64,000 bases of DNA from positions 868,001 to 932,000 of the forward strand of contig NZ_CP070496.1 in NCBI RefSeq assembly GCF_016925535.1, given 5' to 3'. Shown here in pieces: positions 27,410 through 35,338 of the stretch. A program made the position numbers and the translations under genes. Each line of letters starts with the position of its first letter. The stretch's first letter is position 1. The DNA is from Natronoglycomyces albus. GTDB taxonomy: Bacteria > Actinomycetota > Actinomycetes > Mycobacteriales > Micromonosporaceae. A model generated the notes under the pieces. That model was not told the origin of the DNA, made no database searches, and saw nothing but the letters and a program-made list of their open reading frames with translations.

Positions 27410-27714
27410 CCGGTAGGTTCTGGACTTGTCGGAAGAACGCGGTCACCTCGTTGCGCATCTGGTTGATATCGTTTATGGTCTGGTCGCCTAGACTTTGTTA
27501 GGCCAGCGTCAACAAGGCATGGCGTCCCTCGCCCAGCTGCCTCCGACGCGACCGGATTACCTCCCGGCTGGAACGGATGAGGTCAGCGACAACAGTAAGG
27601 GTTCGACTCGACAACGGCAACGCAGCCTGATAGAAAAGCACCTGAAGCTCCTGGAAGCGACTTGATTAGACACTTGTTGTTCTACTAGGGGCTTTTCCCT
27701 TGTTCACAACAGGA
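27410..27714. repeat. Copy 2 of the degenerate IS-containing repeat
   Basis: About 300 bases nearly identical to 25111-25415, with the same IS5-like N-terminal remnant on the minus strand and a degenerate IS end near 27690. Just beyond the left edge, the minus strand could encode NDINQMRNEVTAFF and further helical residues, possibly a trapped fragment of a WXG-like protein. It fills most of the gap at 27278-27764. Confidence 0.75.
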
Positions 27715-27764
27715 CCGCACACCTAGTCCCAAGCCTGAACACTCAATCAGGGTGAAGATCCTCA

Positions 27765-27926
27765 ATGAAGAACCCGTTGAAGACTAACGACAAGTTGAGT
27801 GATAGCCGCATGGCATTTATGAGTCGCGATGGCTCTACTGTCGTGATTCATGATCCTATGCATAATAATCTAGGTACGGTATTTAAGCCGGACAACATGG
27901 AATCTTTCTGGGAGGGACTTACGTGA
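27765..27926 (+). CDS. 53-residue protein, possible toxin-tail end or small partner
   Basis: ATG 27765 with GGTGAAG upstream; the last residues are NMESFWEGLT. Its stop overlaps the next gene's GTG start as GTGA, strong evidence for real coupled translation. It resembles weakly the C-terminal half of DUF397-type proteins (hydrophobic strands then F-x-P and a W/F-rich end), but this is uncertain. It could also be the surviving end of a displaced toxin tail whose immunity gene follows. Confidence 0.45.
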   Translation: MKNPLKTNDKLSDSRMAFMSRDGSTVVIHDPMHNNLGTVFKPDNMESFWEGLT

Positions 27927-28345
27927 GTCAGCAAATGAAAACTGGTGATACGGATTCTATTATAGACAGCCTCACTGACGAGGAAACTCAATTCTTGATT
28001 GCCGGTTTGCGTCAGTGGCAAGGTGCTGCCGTCTGCACTGAAGAATTGGCAGCAGCGCTGGAGTACTCGACGACAGACGAACTATTGAGTCATCGAGTTA
28101 GATTGATTGCCCAGATTAAAGCAAGGCGTGAGCTTGAGCTTCTTGACTGGGCGCGGGTGCTTTTCACCGTAGAGACGGTTTTCATTAGTCATATCTTTGG
28201 TGCCGGATACAGTTGGGGCACTGTTTCTGGGTTTCGAGATGGCGAGGCATTGATCCTGATGCGTTCTATTCAGCGCAAGGCTCGTCGGTGCAGGTCTGTA
28301 GTTGGAGATACGCTCGGCACCTTGCGGCTAAAAAACTCCCTATAA
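27923..28345 (+). CDS. Candidate orphan immunity protein
   Basis: 140 residues, soluble, mainly helical (LTDEETQFLIAGLRQWQGAA; ELAAALEYSTTDELLSHRVR), with no recognised family. GTG 27923 overlaps the stop of the 53-residue gene. It is followed within 25 bases by a Hint-domain remnant, so it belongs to the array of displaced RHS-tail cassettes. An immunity role is inferred from context. Confidence 0.5.
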   Translation: MSQQMKTGDTDSIIDSLTDEETQFLIAGLRQWQGAAVCTEELAAALEYSTTDELLSHRVRLIAQIKARRELELLDWARVLFTVETVFISHIFGAGYSWGTVSGFRDGEALILMRSIQRKARRCRSVVGDTLGTLRLKNSL

Positions 28346-28368
28346 GTAGGCTGATGCGGGGCCGCCGA

Positions 28369-28499
28369 TAGCTACTGGGCTCCGCGCGCGACCTCGCAGC
28401 CGGGGTGTGAGTTGAGACCTCGCACTGGTTCTAGGTGCATTCCTCTGGATAGTACGTCATAAAGTGACAACCACCACCACCTACACTCTGACCGTCGGA
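28369..28499 (+). pseudogene. Remnant of an RHS Hint domain
   Basis: Bases 28369-28405 match the Hint segment of the RHS gene at 23670-23707 (encoding YWAPARDLAAG), and 28467-28498 resembles 23764-23801 near the end of that domain. The stretch between is shortened and frame-broken. This shows that an RHS tail once fused here was cut away. Confidence 0.75.
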
Positions 28500-28548
28500 T
28501 TATTGAGGCGTTTTCATTCTGGGTGAGTGTTGGGGTCGAGCTGAGGTT

Positions 28549-28682
28549 CGTGGTCCTGTTGTGGGGCAAGGGAAAGGCTCCTGAAGCGACTTGTTTCGAC
28601 GCTTGTTGTTCACCAGGAGCTTTTCCTATGCCCCACAAGGGGCCACAAACCATCGCCACACTTACGATGAAATAAGCTCAAT
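28549..28682. repeat. Copy 3: paired IS ends without a transposase
   Basis: 28549-28580 is approximately the reverse complement of 28612-28644, and the central part matches copy 1 (25350-25410). This looks like the two terminal inverted repeats of the IS brought together by internal deletion, a MITE-like derivative. The downstream flank also matches copy 1. Confidence 0.6.
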
Positions 28683-28710
28683 CTATGATTTCAGGAGGAA
28701 AAATTTGGAT

Positions 28711-29223
28711 ATGACAAGCAAGGATACGTATCTGTTGCTTTTCGGGAGGCTAGTGGCTGACGGCAGTCTTTCGGAAAGTGACCGAAGCTTCCTAGCGGCT
28801 GCCGTGAGTGGTGCAGAGGCATTTAAGAAATATTGTGGAACCGGTACAGAACCTGAAGTTTCAGAACGTGTCTACGAGCTGACTTTGTTGGTTTCAGAGT
28901 TGTTTCTATCACGAGCTATTACGGGGACCCAGTTCGAATGGTTGTACTTGGATATACGGCGTGATTTGTTTTGGAATCTTCCCTATAACGCGGCTATCGA
29001 GCTATATGAGTCGATATTGTCTGATGTCGACGTGTATTACTCAGGCGATGATGGGCTTCAGGAAGGTGAAATCGGTTTTGAGGAGATGTGTGATGTCGTG
29101 CGTAGTCTTGTTTTCCAGGTCAAAGTGCGGATGAGTATGCCCAAGCCTTCCATTGGTGATTTATCGTTAGAGGGGGCGGCGATGCTGGCTGGCTCTTGCT
29201 CTGACGCAGCTGGGCACAGGTGA
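28711..29223 (+). CDS. Candidate orphan immunity protein, helical
   Basis: About 170 residues, soluble and helical (DTYLLLFGRLVADGSLSE; FEWLYLDIRRDLFWNLPYNA). A perfect AGGAGG lies at 28693-28698; ATG 28711 is 12 bases on and an in-frame TTG 28705 is 6 bases on, so either may be used. No family is recognised. It directly follows repeat copy 3 in the toxin-tail array, in the place where immunity genes occur in the other units. Confidence 0.5.
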   Translation: MTSKDTYLLLFGRLVADGSLSESDRSFLAAAVSGAEAFKKYCGTGTEPEVSERVYELTLLVSELFLSRAITGTQFEWLYLDIRRDLFWNLPYNAAIELYESILSDVDVYYSGDDGLQEGEIGFEEMCDVVRSLVFQVKVRMSMPKPSIGDLSLEGAAMLAGSCSDAAGHR

Positions 29224-29282
29224 TTAGGACCGTTTGGTATTGAGCTGTCTGACCAGAGGGCCGATAGCCGTGCTGTGAGCGG

Positions 29283-29591
29283 ATGTGGTTGGCAATAGTT
29301 GAGAGTCTTATTCGGCCCGGTAAAGCGGCCCAAGCGGCCCTGGACCGTTTCGAGGCTGACTACGCTCGATCTAGCGCACTCAACCAGATCGGGCTTTGTA
29401 GTGCGTACTTTCTGGCCGGAGACATTGACGCGGCATTGTCCATCGGCGAACAGATCCCAGCAGAAGTCAATGGCATAACCTCACATCGCCTGCGCGATCG
29501 CGTCACTTCACTGACCCGCGACGCTGTCAAGCACCAATCGAAGCGGGCTGTTGAGCAGTTCAGCCACGAAATGAAGGCTGTGGGCTCGTAG
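29283..29591 (+). CDS. C-terminal TPR fragment of an XRE-type regulator
   Basis: 102 residues matching the TPR-like C-terminus common in actinobacterial XRE regulators (ALNQIGLCSAYFLAGDIDAALSIGEQIP, then HRLRDRVTSL). The helix-turn-helix and about 300 preceding residues are missing, so it is probably a truncated remnant that may still be translated. Its TAG stop overlaps the GTG of the APH-like gene (TAGTG), preserving an ancestral regulator-kinase operon. Confidence 0.55.
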   Translation: MWLAIVESLIRPGKAAQAALDRFEADYARSSALNQIGLCSAYFLAGDIDAALSIGEQIPAEVNGITSHRLRDRVTSLTRDAVKHQSKRAVEQFSHEMKAVGS

Positions 29592-30514
29592 TGCAAATTC
29601 CAGAAGAATCGCTCACAGCTATCTGTTCGCACATTGACCTCGACATCAGTGGTGCGGCACTGATGCACTGTTCCAACAACGCACTGTTTTATCTGCCTGC
29701 TGAAGGGGTCGTGGTGCGTATCCTCCGCAGCCGCACCATGACCGATCGGCCCGCTAAGGTCGCCCGCCTGGGCCAGTGGTTGAACCATCTGGGAGAAACA
29801 GCCCCGGCCATTAGATTGTGGCCCGAGGTACCTCAGCCGGTCGTGGTTGGCGACCATTATGCGACCATCTGGTTCTACGAGTCGCCCAGCGAGCCACAAC
29901 CCACAGCATCAGACCTGGGCCGGACGCTAAAACGCTGGCACAGTCTTAGGCCACCCTCCGGACTGGTTCCCAGCTGGGACCCGGTAACACCGGCACGGCA
30001 GCGCATCGCCGATGCAACGAGACTCACCTCCTCGGTGAAGCGTTACCTCATCGACTGGTGCGATCGTCTTCAGCCACATGTTGAAGAGCTCAACCGTGGC
30101 CACATATGCCTCATTCACGGGGATGCTCACGTGGGCAACCTCATCCGCACCCGTGATGGCAACGTCGTGTTGTGCGACTTCGACTCCACCTCAATGGGGC
30201 CGTTCCAAGTCGACCTCGCTGCCGCCGCAGCTGCCGCGACCTGGTTCCATGATGAACGGACACACCGTCTCTTGGCCACGGCATATGGGTACGAGGTCAC
30301 CGCCGACCCATTGTGGGACCTCTTCCGCAGCACGCGCGAGTTGGCCTTCGTCGTCGGAGGCGCACCACACCTGGATAATCCCGCAATTGCCGAGGAATTC
30401 GCTCTCCGGCTCGAGTCAGTCCAAACCGGCAACAACCACACACCCTGGACGCCATACGCTGACCTGCACTCCACGTTAGACCTCGTCACACTTGTAACAG
30501 AATCCTTTTGTTGA
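29591..30514 (+). CDS. APH-family phosphotransferase (aminoglycoside kinase-like)
   Basis: 307 residues with the kinase-fold catalytic motif LIHGDAHVGNLI (HGD...N) near residue 177 and VVLCDFDS (metal-binding DFD) about 20 residues on. An N-terminal lobe contains LPAEGVVVRILRSR. Members phosphorylate small hydroxylated molecules, sometimes aminoglycosides; the substrate here is unknown. GTG 29591 is coupled to the preceding TPR fragment. The 3' end overlaps the convergent XRE gene by 29 bases. Confidence 0.8.
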   Translation: MQIPEESLTAICSHIDLDISGAALMHCSNNALFYLPAEGVVVRILRSRTMTDRPAKVARLGQWLNHLGETAPAIRLWPEVPQPVVVGDHYATIWFYESPSEPQPTASDLGRTLKRWHSLRPPSGLVPSWDPVTPARQRIADATRLTSSVKRYLIDWCDRLQPHVEELNRGHICLIHGDAHVGNLIRTRDGNVVLCDFDSTSMGPFQVDLAAAAAAATWFHDERTHRLLATAYGYEVTADPLWDLFRSTRELAFVVGGAPHLDNPAIAEEFALRLESVQTGNNHTPWTPYADLHSTLDLVTLVTESFC

Positions 30515-30848
30515 GAAAAGCGATGTGCTGCGCGCCAGTTGTGGCTCCTGCTAGTTGGGGAACGTCGTCGATCAGCCAACCATGAGCGGCGCGAATCGGA
30601 TCGGTCGTCGAGTCCGTTGCATTCGGATGAATCGTGGCGTCATTGCTGGTCGAAATGACAGTGGATAGTTGATCAAGGCTCAGCTCTAGTTCTGAGGCCA
30701 AGTCACGTCGAGTGCTTGGATATAGCGAACATGTCCCAGCTTCCCACCGGCCCACTGTCCTGGCAGAAACGTGAAGTGCGTCAGCTAGGGACTCTTGTGT
30801 GTGTCCTGCACGGGACCCAGCCTCGCTTAGTTTAATTCGGCGAACCAT
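30486..30848 (-). CDS. Short XRE-type helix-turn-helix regulator, probably truncated
   Basis: 120 residues. The first 60 form a canonical HTH_XRE (KLSEAGSRAGHTQESLADAL, VSARTVGRWEAGTCSLYPST). Full-length relatives continue into about 300 residues of TPR, absent here; instead the frame runs into the end of the APH-like gene. It is divergent from the isonitrile-synthase-like gene, with 266 bases between them, and could act on that promoter, though truncation makes activity uncertain. Confidence 0.65.
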   Translation of the reverse strand: MVRRIKLSEAGSRAGHTQESLADALHVSARTVGRWEAGTCSLYPSTRRDLASELELSLDQLSTVISTSNDATIHPNATDSTTDPIRAAHGWLIDDVPQLAGATTGAQHIAFLNKRILLQV

Positions 30849-31114
30849 TTCACGACCTTCTACCTATGCGTCGATGCAGTTTAAGCACCATTTAGCGCAG
30901 CTTGTCGCCAAGTTGTCTGGTAGTTGTCGGGGCGATGTCGTGGTGTGGATTCAGTCGTGGTGAAACCCTTGATCAGGCGTCCAGTATCGATGCTGATTTT
31001 GCGAGTGAGTTTTCGATCAGGGCGATCAGGTCCGGAGTGGCATAGCTGCTGCCAGAGACCGGATTTAGGACTTGAACTTGGTCTTCGTGGGCTTTTACAG
31101 AATTGTGGAGCATT

Positions 31115-32542
31115 ATGGGTCTTGATGGTGATCGGGCTGTGCAAGTGAGGTTGCCTGTGCATCGGACTATGTTGGCGGTGCGGGATATGGCCGACCAGGT
31201 ATGGCGGTCAGGTCCGATGACCCTCTCAGGGGTTGAGTACGCCAAGGTGCTGCAAGCTTTGCGGCAGTCTTCGGCGGTCTTTGTAGCCAGGGCGATTGCG
31301 CAGACGGAGAAGCGGGCGCGCACGCTGTTCGATGTCGCGGTTCCCACGCCGCAGCAGTGTATTAAGGCTGTGTTTTCTCACCGTGCTTTCGGACGCATCA
31401 AGGGCAAGATTGTGCGTGATGAGGCGGCAATGGCGATGGTCGACCGGGCGGTCGAATCAGCGGGCGAGAACGTGCGTCTGTTCTGTACTGGGTTTCCGAT
31501 GAAGGTGTTCAACCCTTTGGAGACCGGCTGCCGGGGCGATGCGGTCGATCTGGGGGATGTGTCGGTGTTGCTTCGCTACGCCGAACTGGCTCAGGTCTTG
31601 AGTCACTTCGGCCGCAGCATCAATAAGTCGTTCACTGTCACGGTCATCTCCGATGGTGCGATGAACGCTGAGGTGTTCAAGACCAGGGCTCTTGTGTGCG
31701 AGTCGTATGTGTCCAGGTTGGGTGACATGATCGCTCGGCTTGGTATTGAGGCGTTGGTGTCGGTGCAAGAGTTCTATTCGATGCTCACCACCATGGGGGA
31801 GGGTCATCGGGCCCGGTATGACCAGGCCGTGCAGCGTAGTAAAGATGTCTGCCATGCCGCATTTGGTTTGCTCTTGGATCGCGATGACGTGCAGCAGTCG
31901 ATGAAGCAGGCGTTGGAGTGCGAGTACGAGCTGTTTGGTACCTCGGACTTCGCCGATTTGTTTCACTCCACGATCGGAAGCGTTCGCTATCCGGAGATTG
32001 AGCATCTGGCCAGATCGTTCGATGTCAGTTTCGAGGCCGCTTACACCCTGATGGTGGGTAGCGTCCTGTGGGGACAACGAATTGAGGACACGCGAACATA
32101 CGAGGCGATCATGCACGGCCTGCCTCGACCGGCACGGGCGAACTTCCGGTACCGAGCCACGATGGTGCAAGCGGAGGTGACCGAATCCGCATGGGATTCC
32201 ACTATTGAGTACGTTGCGGTCATGAATGCGGCCCGGTCTACCGATATTCTCAACCTGATGGTTCCGGGCGGGATCAGGGTGACCACACGCCCAAAACCAG
32301 GTCAAATCGGTATCCACACATCCGACCAGAGCGCACCGTCGCTATTCTCCTACCATTCGGTGCCCGTGATCGTGCCGCGTGACAAGGGAAAATGCGTCAA
32401 AGTCGACTTCGAATTGCGGCTGCACGCGGTGACCGGAGGCTACCGTCCGGTGCTGCTACACGGCACTGACATTGTCGGCTATGTCCACCCTGAGATCCCG
32501 TACGGCCCGCTTGACCAGATGCCGTGGAAACGCGGCTGCTAG
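31115..32542 (+). CDS. Isonitrile-synthase-like protein (DIT1/PvcA family)
   Basis: 475 residues from ATG 31115, with GTGGAG six bases upstream. Family-type motifs are FCTGFPMKVFNPLETG (the FPxK..N signature) with an acidic GDAVDLGDV, VTVISDGAMN (SDG strand), and a C-terminal YRATMVQA ... GGIRVTTRP ... YHSVPVIV region like the PvcA substrate pocket. PvcA/IsnA enzymes turn the amino group of Tyr or Trp into an isonitrile using ribulose 5-phosphate. It is about 150 residues longer than PvcA, with an extra helical middle, so substrate and even chemistry are uncertain. The IMP dehydrogenase gene follows by 66 bases. Confidence 0.7.
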   Translation: MGLDGDRAVQVRLPVHRTMLAVRDMADQVWRSGPMTLSGVEYAKVLQALRQSSAVFVARAIAQTEKRARTLFDVAVPTPQQCIKAVFSHRAFGRIKGKIVRDEAAMAMVDRAVESAGENVRLFCTGFPMKVFNPLETGCRGDAVDLGDVSVLLRYAELAQVLSHFGRSINKSFTVTVISDGAMNAEVFKTRALVCESYVSRLGDMIARLGIEALVSVQEFYSMLTTMGEGHRARYDQAVQRSKDVCHAAFGLLLDRDDVQQSMKQALECEYELFGTSDFADLFHSTIGSVRYPEIEHLARSFDVSFEAAYTLMVGSVLWGQRIEDTRTYEAIMHGLPRPARANFRYRATMVQAEVTESAWDSTIEYVAVMNAARSTDILNLMVPGGIRVTTRPKPGQIGIHTSDQSAPSLFSYHSVPVIVPRDKGKCVKVDFELRLHAVTGGYRPVLLHGTDIVGYVHPEIPYGPLDQMPWKRGC

Positions 32543-32608
32543 CGCGCGACCGGGCACCAACATTGAACTTCAACTCATCCACAAACGTATCCACAAGGGA
32601 GCTATGCG

Positions 32609-34102
32609 GTGGCGCATATCATCAATGAGGTCTCACGTACGTTCAACGAGTTCCTGCTACTACCGGGCCGCACACGCAAGGACTGCTCGGTGCAGTCAGT
32701 GGAGGTGTCCACTCCGCTAGCGCGCCATCGCCTCGGTGAACCCTCACCGCTCATACTTGGCACCCCGGTCACCTCAGCGATCATGCAATCGGTTAGCTCG
32801 CACGATCTGGCCATCGCACTGGCCCGCGCCGGAGGCCTGTCGTTTCTGTACCACAACCAACCCATCGAGGACCAGGCCGCGGCCGTACGTAGGGTCAAGA
32901 CTTTCAAGAGTGGGTTTGTCACCAGCGACACCAACGTTCGGCCCACCGATGCTCTCCGGGACCTGGTGGAGCTTATGGAACGCACTGGACATTCCACCGC
33001 CGCTGTCACCGAGGACGGTACCGCCACCGGGACCTTGCTGGGCATGGTCAGCAAACGCGATTTCCACCCCCAGCGTCATGACCTTGACGCACCGGTCAGT
33101 AGCAGGATGCGACCCATCGACTCCGTACCATCGGCCAAAGGCGACATCACCCTCACCGAGGCCAACGACCGGCTGTTCGATGAACACTTGGACGTCCTGC
33201 CCGTCCTCGATCACGAGGGACACCTGCACCGGCTGATCTTCCGATCCGACTATGAGGACAACAAACGATTCCCTCACCAACTCGTCGATGCCTCCAAACG
33301 CCTGCGCGTGGGCGCGGGCGTGAACACACACGACTACAAAGACCGCATCCCCGCCCTCGTGGACGCAGACGTTGACGTGCTGTGTTTCGACTCCTCAGAC
33401 GGGTACTCCGACTACCAAGCCGACGCACTCGCCTGGGCCAAACAACACTACCCCCACACACCTATCGGTGGGGGCAACGTAGTCGACGCCGAAGGATTCG
33501 ACTTCCTCGCCCAGGCCGGAGCCGACTTCGTCAAAGTCGGCGTCGGAGGAGGATCAATCTGCATCACCCGCGACCAAAAAGGAATCGGCAGAGGACAAGC
33601 CAGCGCCGTGCTCGATACCGTCGCAGCCCGCGACCGATACGCCCAACAAACCGGCATCTACGTGCCGATTTGCTCCGATGGCGGCCTCGTGCATGACTAC
33701 CACATCACGCTAGCGTTGGCTATGGGCGCTGACTTTGTCATGATGGGCCGCTACTTTGCCCGTTTCGACCAGGCACCGGGCGCGAAGATCCCCACCAAGG
33801 AGGGATTCGTTAAAGAATACTGGGGCGAAGGATCAGCCAGGGCAAGGAACTGGCAGCGTTACGGGCAAGCCACGAAGATGCTCTTCGAAGAAGGCGTCGA
33901 CGGATACGTTCCCTACGCCGGAGACCTCCACGAGGGCCTGGCCAGCACCCTAGCGAAGATCAAAGCCACTATGGTCTCATGCGGAGCATCCAACATCCCC
34001 GCTTTCCAAACCGGAGCCCGACTCACGCTCGTATCCGAGCAAAGCTTCCAAGAAAGCCACGCCAACGTCACCATCCGCGAAACCACCGGCACCACCCACT
34101 GA
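32609..34102 (+). CDS. guaB: IMP dehydrogenase of the Tritrichomonas-like type
   Basis: 497 residues, full length. It oxidises IMP to XMP with NAD, the committed step to GTP. Visible parts: N-terminal FNEFLLLPG, a CBS pair at residues about 95-215, the substrate loop GVGGGSICITR with catalytic Cys, SDGGLVHDYH, a flap with the catalytic Arg-Tyr (ARNWQRYG) and the terminal EEGVDGYVPYAG. The flap, the loop and KRLRVGAGVN follow the Tritrichomonas foetus enzyme much more closely than ordinary actinobacterial GuaB. GTG 32609 has GGGAG upstream. Pairing with a natural-product-like enzyme suggests self-resistance or a dedicated purine step (inference). Confidence 0.92.
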   Translation: MAHIINEVSRTFNEFLLLPGRTRKDCSVQSVEVSTPLARHRLGEPSPLILGTPVTSAIMQSVSSHDLAIALARAGGLSFLYHNQPIEDQAAAVRRVKTFKSGFVTSDTNVRPTDALRDLVELMERTGHSTAAVTEDGTATGTLLGMVSKRDFHPQRHDLDAPVSSRMRPIDSVPSAKGDITLTEANDRLFDEHLDVLPVLDHEGHLHRLIFRSDYEDNKRFPHQLVDASKRLRVGAGVNTHDYKDRIPALVDADVDVLCFDSSDGYSDYQADALAWAKQHYPHTPIGGGNVVDAEGFDFLAQAGADFVKVGVGGGSICITRDQKGIGRGQASAVLDTVAARDRYAQQTGIYVPICSDGGLVHDYHITLALAMGADFVMMGRYFARFDQAPGAKIPTKEGFVKEYWGEGSARARNWQRYGQATKMLFEEGVDGYVPYAGDLHEGLASTLAKIKATMVSCGASNIPAFQTGARLTLVSEQSFQESHANVTIRETTGTTH

Positions 34103-34291
34103 AGGCGCTAGTTCTCGCCTCGATCACCCGCAGCCAGTCGCACACGATGCTGACGATTGGATACCCATCTAACGCGCTAGGTCTCGCTGAGAGCGCGATT
34201 GTCTCCTCGGCTGTGCTTTCTAGGCACGATTCACCTGATGCACTTTCGGTTGAGGGAACAGTGTGCCTGGTTGCGGTTGTTGCGGCTCCTA

Positions 34292-34705
34292 GAGAGGGTC
34301 GCGCATAGGCTAGGTCGTGACGGCAACTGTTTGTGGACCGCGTTTGGGCCTACAAATGTGGCTATCCATCGAGTCGTTACTGCTGATGAGATCGGGCAGC
34401 CACGTAAGGCGATCGCGTTGGCTCGGGCTCATTCGCTTGTGGGGCAGGTTGATGAGGCCGTTGCGGTCTTGACCGTGGCTGAAGCTGGGACCACAGAGCA
34501 AATTCGAAACCATTGCATGCGTAGGCAACTGGTCGGCACGTGGCTTGATGCGCATGGGCACAACTACAAGGTAGTGTCGCTTGCGCAACGGATGCACGTG
34601 AGTCCGCGTAGATACGCACATGGGGAGTTGCGACAGTGCCAGTTCAGGCAACGCATGATGAGTCCGGTCGCTTTGCTCGGGCGAGGGCTGCCTCTGGTGC
34701 TCTGA
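34292..34705 (+). pseudogene. Remnant of an XRE/TPR regulator
   Basis: The frame contains FGPTNVAIHRVVTADEIGQP followed by ARAHSLVGQVDEAVAVL, hallmarks of the TPR half of actinobacterial XRE regulators. The N-terminal HTH is missing and an internal stretch appears deleted. No ribosome site. This is a second regulator fragment in the island. Confidence 0.6.
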
Positions 34706-34735
34706 TTCGAAACTAGGCCGGTGAGGTGCTCATCC

Positions 34736-34879
34736 TGCCAGTCCCGGTGGCTAGCCGAAGGGGTTCCGGCTGCCCGGGTCGCACAGTGGGCAGGGCACTC
34801 GGTGGACACGCTCTTGCGTGTCTACGCCCGATGCCTCGATGGCACCGAAGAGGCCGCAATTAGACGAATCACCAACTAG
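34736..34879 (+). pseudogene. C-terminal fragment of a tyrosine integrase
   Basis: 47 codons reading RWLAEGVPAARVAQWAGHS then LLRVYARCLDG and a short tail to TAG. This is the end of a phage/ICE tyrosine recombinase, including the H of the GHS box and the nucleophilic Tyr. Upstream residues do not continue the family, so the gene is broken. It lies 350 bases from the tRNA-Trp junction. Confidence 0.75.
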
Positions 34880-34900
34880 ACAACGACAAAACGACAAAAA

Positions 34901-34929
34901 GGCGGGGCCGCAGCAATTGCGGCCCCGCC
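34901..34929. terminator. GC-rich hairpin after the integrase remnant
   Basis: GGCGGGGCCGCA (34901-34912) pairs with 34918-34929 across a 5-base loop, preceded by an A run and followed by CTTTC. Likely a terminator working in both directions. Confidence 0.7.
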
Positions 34930-35059
34930 CTTTCACTTCTATGGGCAAAGTTTCGGGCGCGACCAGTACCGCGAATCCAGCACAAAAGCGGCCTCAAGAT
35001 CCCGCCAGAACGCCATAAAACAGACAAATCACAACATGATGAATATCACTGTCGGACCG

Positions 35060-35232
35060 GGGGTTTTTGTCCCTGAATGCGAAACCCGGCAAAAATCCGA
35101 CAAAAAATGGCCCTACAGGGCCGGATTCAGTCGTTTCAGCCGGACAAACCGGACGCAGCCGTATGTCCACAAAGAACAATACCTGACCAACAAAAATGCT
35201 GGTCAGGTATGTTTTTCCTGCTAGATTATTGC
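35060..35232. repeat. Right copy of the tRNA-Trp downstream flank
   Basis: Nearly identical to 7937-8097 and directly joined to the intact tRNA-Trp 3' end. It includes a second copy of the ATACCTGACC hairpin. Confidence 0.8.
35179..35216 (+). terminator. Hairpin terminator in the right flank copy
   Basis: ATACCTGACC (35179-35188) and its reverse complement (35201-35210), followed by GTTTTT. As oriented it stops plus-strand transcription before it enters the tRNA gene in antisense. Confidence 0.65.
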
Positions 35233-35280
35233 AGGGGCGACAGGACTCGAACCTGCAACCCTCGGTTTTGGAGACCGATG
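35229..35280. repeat. Right attachment-like site within tRNA-Trp
   Basis: The 52-base twin of 9756-9807, in the same orientation. It covers the 3' part of the intact tRNA gene. Confidence 0.9.
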
Positions 35281-35304
35281 CGCTGCCAATTGCGCCACGC
35301 CCCT
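35232..35304 (-). tRNA. trnW: tRNA-Trp (anticodon CCA)
   Basis: 73 bases with a complete cloverleaf. AGGGGCG at the 5' end pairs with CGCCCCT at the 3' end, the anticodon loop is CTCCAAA, and the T loop is GGTTCGAGTCC. CCA is not fully encoded (GCAA follows). In many actinobacteria this gene precedes secE-nusG; here an accessory island follows instead. Confidence 0.95.
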
Positions 35305-35338
35305 TTATCACCACATGTGTTCTGCGGCTGAAGCTATC

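Noticed and set aside
25111-28682. CRISPR array suggested by repeated blocks
   Set aside because: The repeats are 100-300 bases, few, irregularly spaced and contain transposase remnants; there are no short regular repeats and no cas genes.
34994-35314. 106-codon minus-strand frame across tRNA-Trp and its flank
   Set aside because: It reads through the tRNA gene; no protein is expected there.
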